DNA of 29,522 nt from positions 17,370 through 46,891 of the forward strand of contig RQSC01000602.1 in NCBI GenBank assembly GCA_013416795.1, written 5' to 3'. The position numbers and the translations under genes are program-made. This DNA comes from Prasinococcaceae sp. CCMP 1430 (taxonomy: Eukaryota > Prasinodermophyta > Palmophyllophyceae > Prasinococcales > Prasinococcaceae). The notes under the pieces were generated by a model, which saw only the letters and a list, made by a program, of their open reading frames with translations, was not told the origin of the DNA and made no database searches. Shown here one piece after another: positions 17,372 through 28,000 of the stretch; position 1 is the stretch's first letter; every line of letters starts with the position of its first letter.

Positions 17372-18112
17372 TCGGCGAGTATGGAGTAAGGACTGGGCAC
17401 GTGCTGAGGAGCGCACCACTCCATCGCGCGTGGCGCCGGTGCCGTCGGTGGATTGTCGCACGCAAGGGCCTATCTGGGCAGCTCGAAGGGAAGCGCTGCT
17501 CTGCCGACGCTGGACGCATGCATGTCCCGCCTGCACGCGCGCCACTTTACTACTACTGTAGTCTATAAGAATCGCGACCGCGCACCCTTAGTTACGTGCG
17601 TCATCTGCCGCCGCGCCTGCCTCGTCCCTCTCGACCGCGGCCTGCAGCAAGGCGTCGAGCCGGTCGGAGTGTGCGTTGTCCTTGCTGCCGCGGCAGCGAC
17701 TCGAGGGAACGGCGGAGGTAACTGAGACTCGCTGAACAATGCACTAAGATCACACGGGCTGTTGCATGCCTCGATCGACACGTCTCAGGCTTGCTAGACC
17801 GGGGAACTCCTTCAACGGCCGCAAAGCGGCCTGGCCCTGCGGCACCGCGGGCGGCAGCATACGCAGACGCGTGCTCCGCCCCCGGCTATGACCACTGACC
17901 AACCCACAGCCAGACAGGCAGGGTAAGGCAGCGAGCGAAGCACATGCGGGGACCCCTGCCTGTCTGTCCACCCGTCGCAACCCCCGACCCCCCGCACGCC
18001 GCCCCGCGGGGGCAGCGCGTGCCCCCGAAGAGTCACCCCCCCAACGCAGGCCCCCCTCACCATCATATCATATGCAGGGGAAGAGCGCCGGACTGGGTGA
18101 GGCTTCCGTGGG

Positions 18113-18134
18113 GTGACTGCCAATGATTGGTCAC
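18113..18134. promoter_or_regulatory. Palindrome built on paired CCAAT boxes
   Basis: The 11-nt core CCAATGATTGG is a perfect inverted repeat with CCAAT on both strands, and is flanked by GTGAC on the left and GTCAC on the right. A CCAAT element is a common binding site for NF-Y-type factors. It lies some 900 nt before the first carbonic anhydrase gene, so any regulatory role is only a guess. Confidence 0.3.
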
Positions 18135-18587
18135 TCGTCCGCGCGATGAGACCGGGGCTCATCCGTCCGAGCCTTCGCCTGCCCGGGTGTGTGGGGTCGG
18201 GCCGGGCTGGGGTCCGTCGTGCGGCCCTGCCGGCACGCTCTCCGGAATCCCTATCGTTCTCCCGCCGAAGTTCTCGCCAGCGCCGGTGGCGTCGGCCCGG
18301 TCCGGCCCCGCCGGCGATCCAGCCGGGGGGGAGGGGCGCGCATGTGGCCATCATCACCATTGCGAACGAGTCGAGTTGAGTTCAGTTTCATGTCGGTCTT
18401 TTGGGGCGCATTTGGGGTGAATTACCACAAAGAGGGTTCCCAAAAGTCTCGCAGGCCTCTTTCCTTTGGCTTTTTTTTGCGCTGGCTTTTTTCTTCGGTG
18501 TTTTTTTTTTTAAATACGTTTTCGGGGGTGGCTTTTTTGCTTTGGCGTTTCTCCTTTGTTTTTTTTGCGTTGTTTTTGTTTAAAAAA

Positions 18588-18735
18588 CTTTTTTCTTTCG
18601 CGGGCTCTGGCTTTGGCTGTGGGCTCTCTGGTTTTCGCCGGCCCTTTGTTTCCCGCCCTTTCGCGCGGCGGCGTTTTCGTCCGCGCTTTCGTTCCCGCGC
18701 GCTCCGCCGCGCCCGCCGCGGCGCCCTGCGTTTCG
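18588..18735 (+). other. Adenine-free, T-rich tract
   Basis: The plus strand has no A for 148 nt, with many T-runs; the flanks from about 18465 to 18860 are also very A-poor, with homopolymers of up to eleven T. Surrounding DNA does not show such strand asymmetry. On the minus strand it reads as a Lys/Arg/Ala-rich frame without resemblance to a known protein. Confidence 0.8.
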
Positions 18736-19053
18736 ACCTCGGCCGTCGCCGTCTTTCCCACCGAGGCGCCGCTTTCGTCGCGGGTCCCGTTCGCGCGTCT
18801 CCCGCCCGCGCGCCCCCTGAAAGCGTTTTTTTTTCGCGCGCGTTTTTTGCGGGCCGCCGACGGCCGCATGCGCGCGATCGTTTGGATCGGGCGGCCGCGC
18901 CCGCCGGCGGTTTCGCGGAGGGGCGCCGCGCGGGTTCGCGCGCGGGCTGCGGGCGGCCATCGGAAACCGCGGAAGGGGAGGATTTCGCGGGCGGGGGTTA
19001 CGACGCGCGCGCGCGCGCGCGGTGAGGGTGCGTGGGAGTGAGCGAGTGGCCAG

Positions 19054-22000
19054 ATGACGGGGCCGCGCCGCGTCGCCGCCAAGGCGCTCACGCCCGAGCT
19101 CTTCGACCTCGCCGCGCGCGCGGGAGACTCTGGCGACGCCCTCGCCGCCCTCGTCGTCGGCGCTGGGGCCGGCTTCGTCGGCGTCAAGGCGCTCAGCGGC
19201 GATTCGGGCGAGAGCACGGTGCGTGCAGCAGGGAAGCGCGCGATGGCGCGGTCGCTCGCGGCGCCGCCCCCGCCGCGCGATGAGATACGCGCCATCGCGC
19301 GCTCGGGCGCCCGGCGAAACCCTTCGAGTCGCGTGGTGCCCTGCGCCGCGCGCGTCGAAGGGCGCGCGGGCCACGCGGTGGGACATGCGCGCGAGCACAA
19401 CGGCGCGAAGCCGACGCGGACGCGGTCATTCCACACCTCGTGTGCGCCCTGGCGCCCGCGCTGACACGCACTCCCGACGCGCGGCGCGCCCGGCCTCGCG
19501 CGACCCAGACCAAGAGCGCGCCCAAGACCAAGACCGCGACCAAGGCCGGGGATGTGACCGAGAAGGAGGTCCTCGAGTGCCAGAAGAACTGGGCGAAGGC
19601 CATCACGACTATCAGCAAGACCTACCTCGATGGGGGTGACTTCGTTGGTGCGGCCGGCAAGGCCGCCGGTGAGCTCTACGGCTACGGCAAGTGCGACGTG
19701 CTCTTCAAGCCCACCAAGGCGGCGGATGTGCCCTTCCGCCCCGAGGGCGCGGACGCCATGTCGTACTTCGTCGGCGCCAAGAACGTCGAGGAGGGCGCCA
19801 TCGCCGAGGACGGCGGCTTCGCCATCAACGGCGGCAAGGGCTGGAGCAAGGTTGTCTTCACCAACCACCAGGTCGAGCTCAACGGCCCGACTGCCGTTGC
19901 CATGGGCTCGTACGTGTTCACCTGTGCCACGACTGGCGCCGAGTCGAAGGTGGAGTACACCTTCGGCTACAAGCGCAACGACGACGGCAAGGTGCGCATC
20001 TTCCTGCACCACTCGTCCGTGCCCTACGTGGAGCCGGCGGTGCCTGTGACTGAGGAGGAGGTCCTCGAGTGCCAGAAGAACTGGGCCAACGCCATCAAGA
20101 CCATCAGCAAGATCTACAAGGAGGAGGGCGACTTCGTCGCCGCCGCTGGTGAGGCTGCCGGTGAGCTGTACGGCTACGGCAAGTGCGACGTGCTCTTCAA
20201 GCCCACCAAGGCTGCCGAGGTTGCGTTCCGCCCGACCGGCGCCGATGCCATGTCGTACTTCGTGGGCGCCAAGAACGTCGAGGAGGGAGCGATCGCCGAG
20301 GATGGCGGCTTCGCCATCAACGGCGGCAAGGGCTGGAGCGACGTGGTGTTCACCAACCACCAGATCAGCCTGAACGGCCCCTCGGCGCAGGCCATGGGCT
20401 CGTACGTGTTCACGTGCGCGACTACCGGCGCCGAGTCCAAGGTGGAGTACACCTTCGGCTACAAGCGCAACGACGACGGCAAGGTGCGCATCTACCTGCA
20501 CCACTCGTCGGTGCCCTACGTCGAGGCACCGGCGCCCATCACCGAGGCTGAGGTGCTCGAGTGCCAGAAGAACTGGGCCGCCGCCATCAAGGGCTGCAGC
20601 CAGATTTACAAGGATGGCGGCGACTTCGTCGGCGCCGCCGCCGAGGCGGCTGGCCAGCTGTACGGCTACGGCAAGACCGACGTGCTCTTCAAGCCCACCA
20701 AGGCTGCTGAGGTGCCTTTCCGCCCCTCGGCTGAGGACGCGATGTCGTACTTTGTGGGCGCGAAGAACGTCGAGAGCGGCGCGATTGCCGAGGACGGCGG
20801 CTTCGCCATCAACGGCGGCAAGGGCTGGAGCGACGTGGTGTTCACCAACCACAAGATCGACCTCAACGGTCCCTCCGCGCAGGCGATGGGCTCGTACGTT
20901 TTCACGTGCGCGACCACCGGCGCCGAGTCGAAGGTTGAGTACACCTTCGGCTACAAGCGCAACGACGACGGCAAGGTGCGCATCTACCTCCACCACTCGT
21001 CGGTGCCGTATGCTGAGGTGCCGGCTCCCATTACCAAGGAAGAGGTCTTCGAATGCCAGGCCAACTGGGCCGCGGCGATCCAGTCGATCAGCAAGACGTA
21101 CCTCGACGGTGGCGACTTCGTTGCCCAGGCTGGCGAGGCCGCGGGCCTGCTGTACGGCTACGGCAAGTGCGACGTGCTCTTCAAGCCCACCAAGGCGGCG
21201 GATGTGCCCTTCCGCCCCGAGGGCGCGGACGCCATGTCGTACTTCGTCGGCGCCAAGAACGTCACTGAGGGCGCCATCGCCGAGGATGGCGGCTTCGCCA
21301 TCAACGGCGGCAAGGGCTGGAGCAAGGTTGTGTTCAGCAACCACAAGGTTGACCTGAACGGCTCCACCGCGCAGGCGATGGGCTCGTACGTGTTCACGTG
21401 CGCGACTACCGGCGCCGAGTCCAAGGTGGAGTACACCTTCGGCTACAAGCGCAACGACGACGGCAAGGTGCGCATCTACCTCCACCACTCGTCCGTGCCC
21501 TACGTCGAGGCACCGGCGCCCATCACCGAGGCTGAGGTGCTCGAGTGCCAGGCCAACTGGGCCAACGCCATTGAGTCCATCAGCAAGACGTACCTCGACG
21601 GCGGTGACTTCGTCGGTGCTGCGGGCGAGGCCGCGGGCCTGCTGTACGGCTACGGCAAGACCGACGTGCTCTTCAAGCCCACCAAGGCGGCTGAGGTGGC
21701 CTTCCGCCCGACCGGTGCTGATGCCATGTCGTACTTCGTGGGCGCCAAGAACGTCAAGGAGGGCGCCATCGCCGAGGATGGCGGCTTCGCCATCAACGGC
21801 GGCAAGGGCTGGAGCAAGGTGGTCTTCGACAACCACAACATCAGCCTGAACGGCCCCTCGGCGCAGGCCATGGGCTCGTACGTGTTCACCTGTGCCACGA
21901 CCGGCGCCGAGTCGAAGGTGGAGTACACCTTCGGCTACAAGCGCAACGACGACGGCAAGGTGCGCATCTACCTCCACCACTCGTCGGTGCCCTACGTCGA

Positions 22001-23540
22001 GGCTACTGCGCCTATTACCGAGGCCGAGGTGCTCGAGTGCCAGGCCAACTGGGCGGCCGCCATCAAGTCCATCAGCAAGACGTACCTTGACGGCGGCGAC
22101 TTCGTTGGCGCCGCGGGCGAGGCTGCTGGCAAGCTGTACGGCTACGGCAAGTCTGAGGTGCTCTTCAAGCCCACCAAGGCGGCGGAGGTCGCCTTCCGCC
22201 CCGAGGCCGCGGATGCCATGTCGTACTTTGTTGGTGCGAAGAACGTCACTGAGGGCGCGATCGCCGAGGACGGTGGCTTCGCCATCAACGGTGGCGCGGG
22301 CTGGAGCGACGTGGTGTTCACCAACCACCAGATCAGCCTGAACGGCCCCTCGGCGCAGGCCATGGGCTCGTACGTGTTCACCAACGCCACCACCGGCGCC
22401 GAGTCGAAGGTGGAGTACACCTTCGGCTACAAGCGCAACGACGACGGCAAGGTGCGCATCTACCTGCACCACTCGTCGGTGCCTTACGTCGAGATGCCCG
22501 CGCCCATCACCGAGGCCGAGGTGCTCGAGTGCCAGGCCAACTGGGCCAACGCCATCAAGACCATTAGCAAGACGTACCTTGATGGTGGCGACTTCGTCGG
22601 TGCTGCGGGCGAGGCCGCCGGCCTGCTCTACGGCTACGGCAAGTCCGAGGTGCTCTTCAAGCCCACCAAGGCCGCCGAGGTCCCCTTCCGCCCCACGGCG
22701 GAGGAGGCCATGTCGTACTTCGTCGGCGCGAAGAACGTCGGTGGCGAGCAGGGATTCCTGGCCAAGGCCTTCGGCAAGGACGGCGCGGGTGGCATCCCTG
22801 AGGACGGCGGCTTCGCCATCAACGGTGGCGCGGGCTGGAGCGACGTGGTGTTCACCAACCACCAGATCAGCCTGAACGGCCCCTCGGCGCAGGCCATGGG
22901 CTCGTACGTGTTCACCAACGCCACCACCGGCGCCGAGTCGAAGGTGGAGTACACCTTCGGCTACAAGCGCAACGACGACGGCAAGGTGCGCATCTACCTG
23001 CACCATTCGTCCGTGCCTTACGTCGAGATGCCCGCGCCGGTCACTGAGGAGGAGGTCCTCGAGTGCCAGAAGAACTGGGCCAACGCCATCAAGACCATCA
23101 GCAAGATCTACAAGGAGGAGGGCGACTTCGTCGCCGCCGCTGGTGAGGCTGCCGGTGAGCTGTACGGCTACGGCCACTGCGACGTGCTCTTCAAGCCCAC
23201 CAAGGCGGCCGAGGTGGCCTTCCGCCCGACCGGCGCGGACGCCATGTCGTACTTCGTGGGCGCGAAGAACGTCAAGGAGGGCGCCATCGCCGAGGACGGC
23301 GGCTTCGCCATCAACGGCGGCGAGGGCTGGAGCAACGTGGTCTTCACCAACCACAAGATCGACTGCAACGCTGGCACTGCGATCGCCATGGGCTCGTATA
23401 TCTTCACCAATGCCACGACCGGTGATGAGTCCAAGGTTGAGTACACCTTCGGCTACAAGCGCTGTGACGACGGCAAGGTGCGCATCTTCCTGCACCACTC
23501 GTCGGTGCCGTACTCGGTGCCGGCGCCGGTCGTCGCGTAG
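19054..23540 (+). CDS. Iota-carbonic anhydrase polyprotein with eight tandem domains
   Basis: Exon 1 (19054-19218, MTGPRRVAAKALTPELFDLA...) joins at a GTGCGT donor to exon 2 (19509-23540) across a 290-nt intron, giving about 1398 residues. Exon 2 holds eight tandem COG4337/LCIP63-type domains, starting at 19554, 20046, 20538, 21030, 21522, 22014, 22506 and 23040; seven are 164-168 residues including linker or tail, the seventh is 178. Each has LFKPTKA, AMSYFVGAKNV, EDGGFAINGG, AMGSY, KVEYTFGYKR and HHSSVPY. In this family (NTF2/SnoaL-like fold) CO2 is hydrated to bicarbonate; the Thr of KPT, Tyr of SYF and His/Ser of HHSS are, as I recall, active-site residues. The N-terminal leader has a hydrophobic stretch ALAALVVGAGAGFVGV that could be a signal or anchor. 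A TGA stands upstream in frame, but an acceptor-like CCAG touches the ATG, so an earlier exon is possible. Confidence 0.92.
19554..23540 (+). repeat. Eight direct ~492-bp repeats (iota-CA domains), gene 1
   Basis: The repeat period is exactly 492 bp for the first six units and 534 bp for the seventh, which carries a 20-codon segment (22740-22799) in place of six codons. Units share long identical stretches: 20049-20180 in unit 2 equals 23043-23174 in unit 8 over 132 nt. Linkers between units are only a few residues, such as EPAVP, EAPAP or EMPAP. Confidence 0.95.
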
Positions 23541-23764
23541 ACCGCTGCTGCCGCTCTCACGCGCGCGTCTACATAAGTATGAAAAACCCGTGAGTACCAA
23601 TGCGAACGTCGGACGCCGCCGCACGGCTGCGCGTGGCGCGTTGCCTCGAGAGCGACTACATGATTATTATCGTGCGATTTTTGTCGCGCGTGTGCGCGCG
23701 CGAGCGAGGCCTGGCGCGGGTGTGCGACGCCATCGGCTTGTGCGCGCGAGAGCGCGCGGACGCG

Positions 23765-24963
23765 TCATCCGGCCGGTCCCGCGTGGCCCCCGCACACCCA
23801 GCGCACATCGGACGCGATGGTGACCTCCTCAGTCTCGCCCGCACGCAGCGTGCGCCACGAGCACTGGCAGCAGTACGCCGCTGCGCCGCGCGACACCACG
23901 GCGCCTGGAGCGAGGCGATGCTCGTCGGGCGCCGCGTTGCGGAAAAAGAGCTCGTCAACCACACCATCGCGCCACGCGCGGTCGTCGAGCGCGACCACCT
24001 GCGCACGTGCGCGTGCGCGTGCGTGCGTGCGGGCGGGCGGGCGTGTGCCCGCGGGTGTGGAGGTATCCGTGCGACGACAATGAGCATGGATCAGAAGGAT
24101 TCTGCGTGCGCTCGCACAAGCGCACGCGCACGCTCGAACCCGCGCTTGCAAGCACGCTTGGGCACACACACGGCTTGTGGCGTACAGCGAGCGAGCGCCC
24201 GCGCGGCGTGCGTGCGCATGCACGCGCGCGCACGCGTTCCACCGCGCGCACGAGCAGCCCGCCTCTCCGAACGACGCCCGCGTGTGCGCGCGTGCGCCCC
24301 ACGCACCTCGAAATCGCAGCGCGTGCATATTAGACGGTCGCACCGCCTCTGCCGGGTGGCCTCGCACAGCCCCGCGGGTGCCGTCGCACCGCCGAGCAGC
24401 ACGCGCGCGCACCGGAGGCCGCCGCCGCCGCTGCGGGCGCGCTTGGCCGCGTGAATGCTGCCAATGCCGCCCGCGCGGACGCCGCCGACCCCGCCGCCGA
24501 CGCCCGCGCCGGGCCCGGCGCCGAGACCAACGCTGCCGCCGAATCCGCCACCAGGGAGGAGGCCACCGTCGAGTCCACTTCAACCGACGCCGCCGCTTGG
24601 GCGAAGTCAGTGTTCGGCGCTCGCGCGATGCGCATGCACGCGCACACCATGCGCACGCGCGCGCGCTCTATCCCTCGCTCTATCCCTCGCTCGCTCGCCC
24701 GCTCGCTCTCGCTCGCGCGCGTTGCCGCACGAACAGGCACGCGCGTGGACGCGCGCGCGTGGGCGCGCGCACGCGCACGTGCACGCGCGTGCTCTCTTGC
24801 ACACGCGTTTTCCCTCGTGCGCGCACCTTGTGCTCTTGGTTCTGGTGGCGTCGGCGCCGCCCCCACCTTGGCCTCCGCCACCTCCTCTGCCACCGCCTCC
24901 GTTGACGCCGCTGCTGTCGAGCTCGGCGAGCAGCTCGTCGATGGAGCCCGGCGCGTGCGGCAC
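23765..24963 (-). CDS. CFAP418: CFAP418 (C8orf37) homologue, ciliary-base protein, three exons
   Basis: Exon A (about 24963-24827) encodes GSIDELLAELDSSGV, like the DELLDE start of animal C8orf37, then a Gly-rich linker. Exon B (24577-24307) ends with LRCARVLLGGATAPAGL, then CDRLICTRCDFE. Exon C (23998-23765) starts VVALDDRAWRDGVVDELFFRN and continues AAAYCCQCSWRTLRA and VRWVCGGH to TGA. The joined core C-D-x-L-x-C-x-x-C-D-F...DELFFRN...Y-x-C-Q-C-S-W...R-W-V-C-G is diagnostic. Introns are 24578-24826 (GTGCGC donor) and 23999-24306 (GTGCGT donor); phases match. The total is about 213 residues against roughly 207 in human. In animals the protein sits at the ciliary base and its loss affects photoreceptors and cilia. 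No ATG is present at the expected start (the open frame begins at a GTG), so the first codon or a short first exon is missing. Confidence 0.88.
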
Positions 24964-25025
24964 GGGCGGCGCGCGCGCCGCCGCAGGTAGAGCGCCGGCG
25001 CTTTGCCACGCGCCGCCGGCCGCAG

Positions 25026-28000
25026 CCCGAGCTCTTCGACCTCGCCGCGAGCGCCGATGCCACGGACGCGCTCACCGCGTTCCTGGGCGGCGTCGTCCTC
25101 GGCGGCGGCGCCGCGCTCGCCGCCGGCGGCAAGAGCGAGTCGACGGAGGCCGCGCCCGCGACCAAGGAGGTCGCCGAGACGGCCACCGAGGAGGTCGTCG
25201 ACCCGGTCACCGAGGCCGAGGTGCTCGAGTGCCAGAAGAACTGGGCCGAGGCCATCAAGTCCATCAGCAAGACGTACCTCGACGGCGGCGACTTCGTCGG
25301 CGCCGCGGGCGACGCCGCCGGCGTCCTGTACGGCTACGGCAAGACCAACGTGCTCTTCAAGCCGACCAAGGCGGCGGAGGTCCCCTTCCGCCCCGAGGGC
25401 GCGGACGCGATGTCGTACTTCGTGGGCGCCAAGAACGTCACTGAGGGCGCGATCGCCGAGGATGGCGGCTTCGCCATCAACGGCGGCAAGGGCTGGAGCG
25501 ACGTGGTCTTCACCAACCACAAGATCGACCTCAACGGCCCGACTGCCATTGCCATGGGCTCGTACGTGTTCACCTGCGCGACCACCGGCGCCGAGTCCAA
25601 GGTTGAGTACACCTTCGGCTACAAGCGCAACGACGACGGCAAGGTGCGCATCTTCCTGCACCACTCGTCCGTGCCCTACGTGGACATGCCCGCGCCTGTG
25701 ACTGAGGCCGAGGTGCTCGAGTGCCAGAAGAACTGGGCCGAGGCCATTCAGTCGATCAGCAAGACGTACCTCGACGGCGGTGACTTCGTCGGCGCCGCGG
25801 GCGAGGCCGCCGGCGTCCTGTACGGCTACGGCAAGACCGACGTGCTCTTCAAGCCCACCAAGGCTGCCGAGGTTGCGTTCCGCCCGACTGGTGCCGATGC
25901 CATGTCGTACTTCGTGGGCGCCAAGAACGTCACGGAGGGCGCCATCGCCGAGGACGGTGGCTTCGCCATCAACGGCGGCAAGGGCTGGAGCAAGGTCGTG
26001 TTCACCAACCACAACATCAGCCTGAACGGCCCCTCGGCGCAGGCCATGGGCTCGTACGTGTTCACCTGTGCCACGACCGGCGCTGAGTCCAAGGTGGAGT
26101 ACACCTTCGGCTACAAGCGCAACGACGACGGCAAGGTGCGCATCTACCTGCACCACTCGTCGGTGCCCTACGTCGAGGCGCCCGTGCCCGTGACCGAGGA
26201 GGAGGTGCTCGAGTGCCAGGCCAACTGGGCGGCCGCCATCGAGTCCATCAGCAAGACGTACCTTGAGGGTGGCGACTTCGTGGGTGCCGCCGGCGAGGCT
26301 GCCGGCCAGCTCTACGGCTATGGCAAGTGCGACGTCCTCTTCAAGCCCACCAAGGCGGCGGAGGTCCCCTTCCGCCCCGAGGGTGCGGACGCCATGTCGT
26401 ACTTCGTGGGCGCCAAGAACGTCGAGGAGGGCGCCATCGCCGAGGACGGCGGCTTCGCCATCAACGGCGGCAAGGGCTGGAGCAAGGTTGTGTTCAGCAA
26501 CCACAAGGTTGACCTGAACGGCTCCACCGCGCAGGCGATGGGCTCGTACGTGTTCACGTGCGCGACTACCGGCGCCGAGTCCAAGGTGGAGTACACCTTC
26601 GGCTACAAGCGCAACGACGACGGCAAGGTGCGCATCTACCTGCACCACTCGTCGGTGCCCTACGTCGACAACACTCCGGTCACCGAGGCTGAGGTGCTCG
26701 AGTGCCAGAAGAACTGGGCCAACGCCATCAAGACCATCAGCAAGATCTACAAGGAGGATGGTGACTTCGTTGGTGCCGCCGGCGAGGCCGCGGGCCAGCT
26801 CTACGGCTATGGCAAGTGCGACGTGCTCTTCAAGCCCACCAAGGCCGCCGAGGTCCCCTTCCGCCCCGAGGGCGCGGACGCCATGTCGTACTTCGTCGGC
26901 GCCAAGAACGTCGAGGAGGGCGCCATCGCCGAGGACGGCGGCTTCGCCATCAACGGCGGCAAGGGCTGGAGCGACGTGGTCTTCACCAACCACAAGATCG
27001 ACTGCAACGGGTCCACCGCGCAGGCGATGGGCTCGTACGTTTTTACGTGCGCGACCACCGGCGCCGAGTCCAAGGTGGAGTACACCTTCGGCTACAAGCG
27101 CAACGACGACGGCAAGGTGCGCATCTACCTGCACCACTCGTCCGTGCCCTACGTCGACAACACTCCGGTCACCGAGGCCGAGGTGCTCGAGTGCCAGGCC
27201 AACTGGGCGGCTGCCATCAAGGAGATCAGCGCGAAGTACATCACCAAGGGTGACTTCGTCGCGACCGCCGCCGAGGCGGCTGGCAAGCTGTACGGCTACG
27301 GCAAGACCGACGTGCTCTTCAAGCCGACCAAGGCGGCGGACGTGCCCTTCCGCCCCACCCCGGAGGAGGCCATGTCGTACTTCGTTGGCGCCAAGAACGT
27401 CGAGAACGGCATCTCGGAGGATGGCGGCTTCGCCATCAACGGTGGCGATGGCTGGAGCGACGTGGTGTTCACCAACCACCAGATCAGCCTGAACGGCCCC
27501 TCGGCGCAGGCCATGGGCTCGTACGTGTTCACCAACGCCACCACCGGCGCCGAGTCGAAGGTGGAGTACACCTTCGGCTACAAGCGCAACGACGACGGCA
27601 AGGTGCGCATCTACCTGCACCACTCGTCGGTGCCCTACGTCGACATGCCCGCGCCCATCACCGAGGCCGAGGTGCTCGAGGCTCAGGCCAACTGGGCCAG
27701 CGCCATCAAGACCATCAGCAAGACGTACGCCGACGGTGGTGACTTCGTTGCCGCCGCAGGCGAGGCCGCGGGCCTGCTGTACGGCTACGGCAAGACCGAC
27801 GTGCTCTTCAAGCCCACCAAGGCGGCGGAAGTGGCCTTCCGCCCGACCGGCGCGGACGCCATGTCGTACTTCGTGGGTGCGAAGAATGTCAAGGAGGGCG
27901 CCATCGCTGAGGATGGCGGCTTCGCCATCAACGGCGGCAAGGGCTGGAGCGACGTTGTCTTCACGAACCACAACATTGCGCTCAACCCCGACAACGCCAT

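Larger units (their letters stand above)
17372..19053. other. Long intergenic region, 1.68 kb, no gene recognised
   Basis: This is the longest stretch without a supported gene. The part 17372-17750 is 3' flank of AIM24 paralogue 3. The part 17780-18400 has C- and G-runs and no protein I recognise in any frame, although several open frames exist as expected at this GC content. The part 18460-18870 is strikingly T-rich and A-poor. The rest leads to the first carbonic anhydrase gene and ends in a (CG)n run at about 19003-19020 and a GTGGCCAG acceptor-like sequence touching the ATG. No tRNA, rRNA or transposon signature was seen. Confidence 0.5.

Noticed and set aside
17812-18360. 182-residue minus-strand frame
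   Set aside because: Arg/Gly/Pro-rich with no known motif; frames of this length arise by chance at this GC content.
18189-19025. 278-residue plus-strand frame in the long intergenic region
   Set aside because: Phe/Arg-rich translation of a T-rich low-complexity tract; no domain and no plausible start or splice context.
18510-23624. A 1704-residue open frame on the minus strand opposite the eight-domain gene
   Set aside because: It mirrors the 492-bp repeats of the plus-strand gene, has no recognisable domain and is an expected shadow of the strong GC-rich codon bias. The plus strand carries clear family motifs.
25221-25223. GTG at the start of VLECQ as the start codon of the six-domain gene
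   Set aside because: The conserved domain and the shared PELFDLAA leader lie upstream in the same frame, so translation must start earlier.
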